A program made the translations under genes and the position numbers. The notes under the pieces were generated by a model. The model did not search any database. It had not been told where the DNA came from and worked only from the letters and a program-made list of their open reading frames with translations. Of a DNA stretch of 64,000 nucleotides, positions 63,512 through 64,000 are shown one piece after another. Within the stretch, counting starts at the first letter, position 1. The number at the start of each line of letters is the position of its first letter. Origin of the DNA: Amorphophallus konjac (lineage: Eukaryota; Streptophyta; Magnoliopsida; Alismatales; Araceae); assembly GCA_022559845.1 (NCBI GenBank), contig CM040126.1:50338458-50402457 (forward strand), given 5' to 3'.

Positions 63512-64000
63512 TCACGAATTTTCAGATGATATTCTGCATAACCCCAACTCCCTTCTTAAAGTGGAGAATCTGTCATTGTTAAGGGGTTTAGTGAAAATGT
63601 CTGCCAGTTGTTTTTCAGTTTCCACGAATTGAAGCATGAAATTTCCTTTGGAGACTTCATCTCTCAGAAAGTGATGACGGATCTCAATGTGTTTTATCCT
63701 AGAGTGTTGAATGGGGTTTTTAGACAAGTTAATAGCACTAGTGTTGTCACATAAAATGGGTGCACAACCAAGATCTACATTGTAGTCTTGGAGTTGATGT
63801 TTTATCCAAAGAACTTGTGTACCACAACTCCCTACTGCGACATACTCAGCCTCAGCAGTGGAGAGTGCTACAGAATGTTGCTTTTTAGAAGCCCATGAAA
63901 TTAAACACCCACCTAGGAATTGACAATAACCACTAGTACTTTTCCTATCAATTTTGCAACCAGCATAATCAGCATCCGAATATGAAATCAGATCTAGTTT
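63512..64000 (-). CDS. pol: Element C Pol, RNase H domain, 3' end (partial)
   Basis: Open from the window edge to the stop: SYSDADYAGCKIDRKSTSG, CQFLGGCLISWASKKQ, HSVALSTAEAEYVAVGSCG, LWIKHQLQDYNVDLG, ILCDNTSAINLSKNP, HIEIRHHFLRDEV, LADIFTKPLNN, LRRELGLCR. 162 codons without a stop. The Asp and Glu positions of the domain (DADY, AEAEY, CDNTSA) are intact. More complete than the copies in B and D, so element C may be the youngest here. The rest of pol is outside the window. Confidence 0.93.
   Translation of the reverse strand, partial: KLDLISYSDADYAGCKIDRKSTSGYCQFLGGCLISWASKKQHSVALSTAEAEYVAVGSCGTQVLWIKHQLQDYNVDLGCAPILCDNTSAINLSKNPIQHSRIKHIEIRHHFLRDEVSKGNFMLQFVETEKQLADIFTKPLNNDRFSTLRRELGLCRISSENS

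Larger units (their letters stand above)
59861..64000 (-). mobile_element. Copia/Sirevirus element 'C', continuing past the window
   Basis: In minus direction from the right edge: RNase H end of pol (64000-63512), noncoding tail with GTCGAC boxes and duplicated hairpin block, a coiled-coil ORF (62055-61525), polypurine tract, LTR 61290-59861 with TGTTG/CAACA ends. Its insertion cut the 3' LTR of G1. The expected target duplication on the right lies outside the window. Confidence 0.9.

Overview
This is nuclear DNA of a flowering plant with a large, transposon-rich genome. The signs are: one host gene whose 666-nt coding sequence is spread over 23.3 kb, nested LTR retrotransposons, plant L1 and RTE LINEs, hAT remnants, and several MITEs with TTA target-site duplications. 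No species can be named from the sequence. There is no CRISPR array, operon or bacterial feature.

Layout. 1-2150 is the 3' part of a Copia (Sirevirus-type) LTR, followed by a short remnant of a second LTR. 2.7-5.3 kb holds a broken proline-rich reading frame on the minus strand. 5.3-10.0 kb is Gypsy-like LTR material with two arrays of short self-complementary units and two TATA boxes pointing at each other. 10.06-15.22 kb is the 3' half of a second Copia element (element D): broken RNase H, an extra broken gene downstream of pol, polypurine tract and complete 3' LTR. 17.77-41.08 kb is the only convincing host gene. It has six exons and encodes a 221-aa protein with a mitochondrial-type presequence and two RRM-like repeats. 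Its long introns hold MITEs, a hAT transposase relic, L1 and RTE fragments, a foldback element carrying tRNA-like arms, satellites and tRNA-related sequences.

42.38-64.0 kb is a nested stack. A gag-only Gypsy element (G1; LTRs at 42379-45303 and 57437-59860+) was hit twice. A complete 10.8-kb minus-strand Sirevirus (element B, 45461-56280) sits in its interior with a perfect 5-bp duplication (AAAAT). Another minus-strand Sirevirus (element C, 59861 to beyond the window) sits in its 3' LTR. Element B has an open gag but five nonsense codons in pol. The visible RNase H of element C is open.

The most interesting signal is in the LTR leaders. Four different Copia LTRs (A, B, C, D) share the same order of hairpins. 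The stem sequences differ between them but stay complementary, while loops and flanks are constant. This looks like a selected RNA structure. A second hairpin with a constant C-rich loop lies 14-18 nt before each LTR end, and its loop can pair with the polypurine tract. Separately, the Gypsy LTRs carry arrays of about 30-bp units that are each self-complementary with changing cores.
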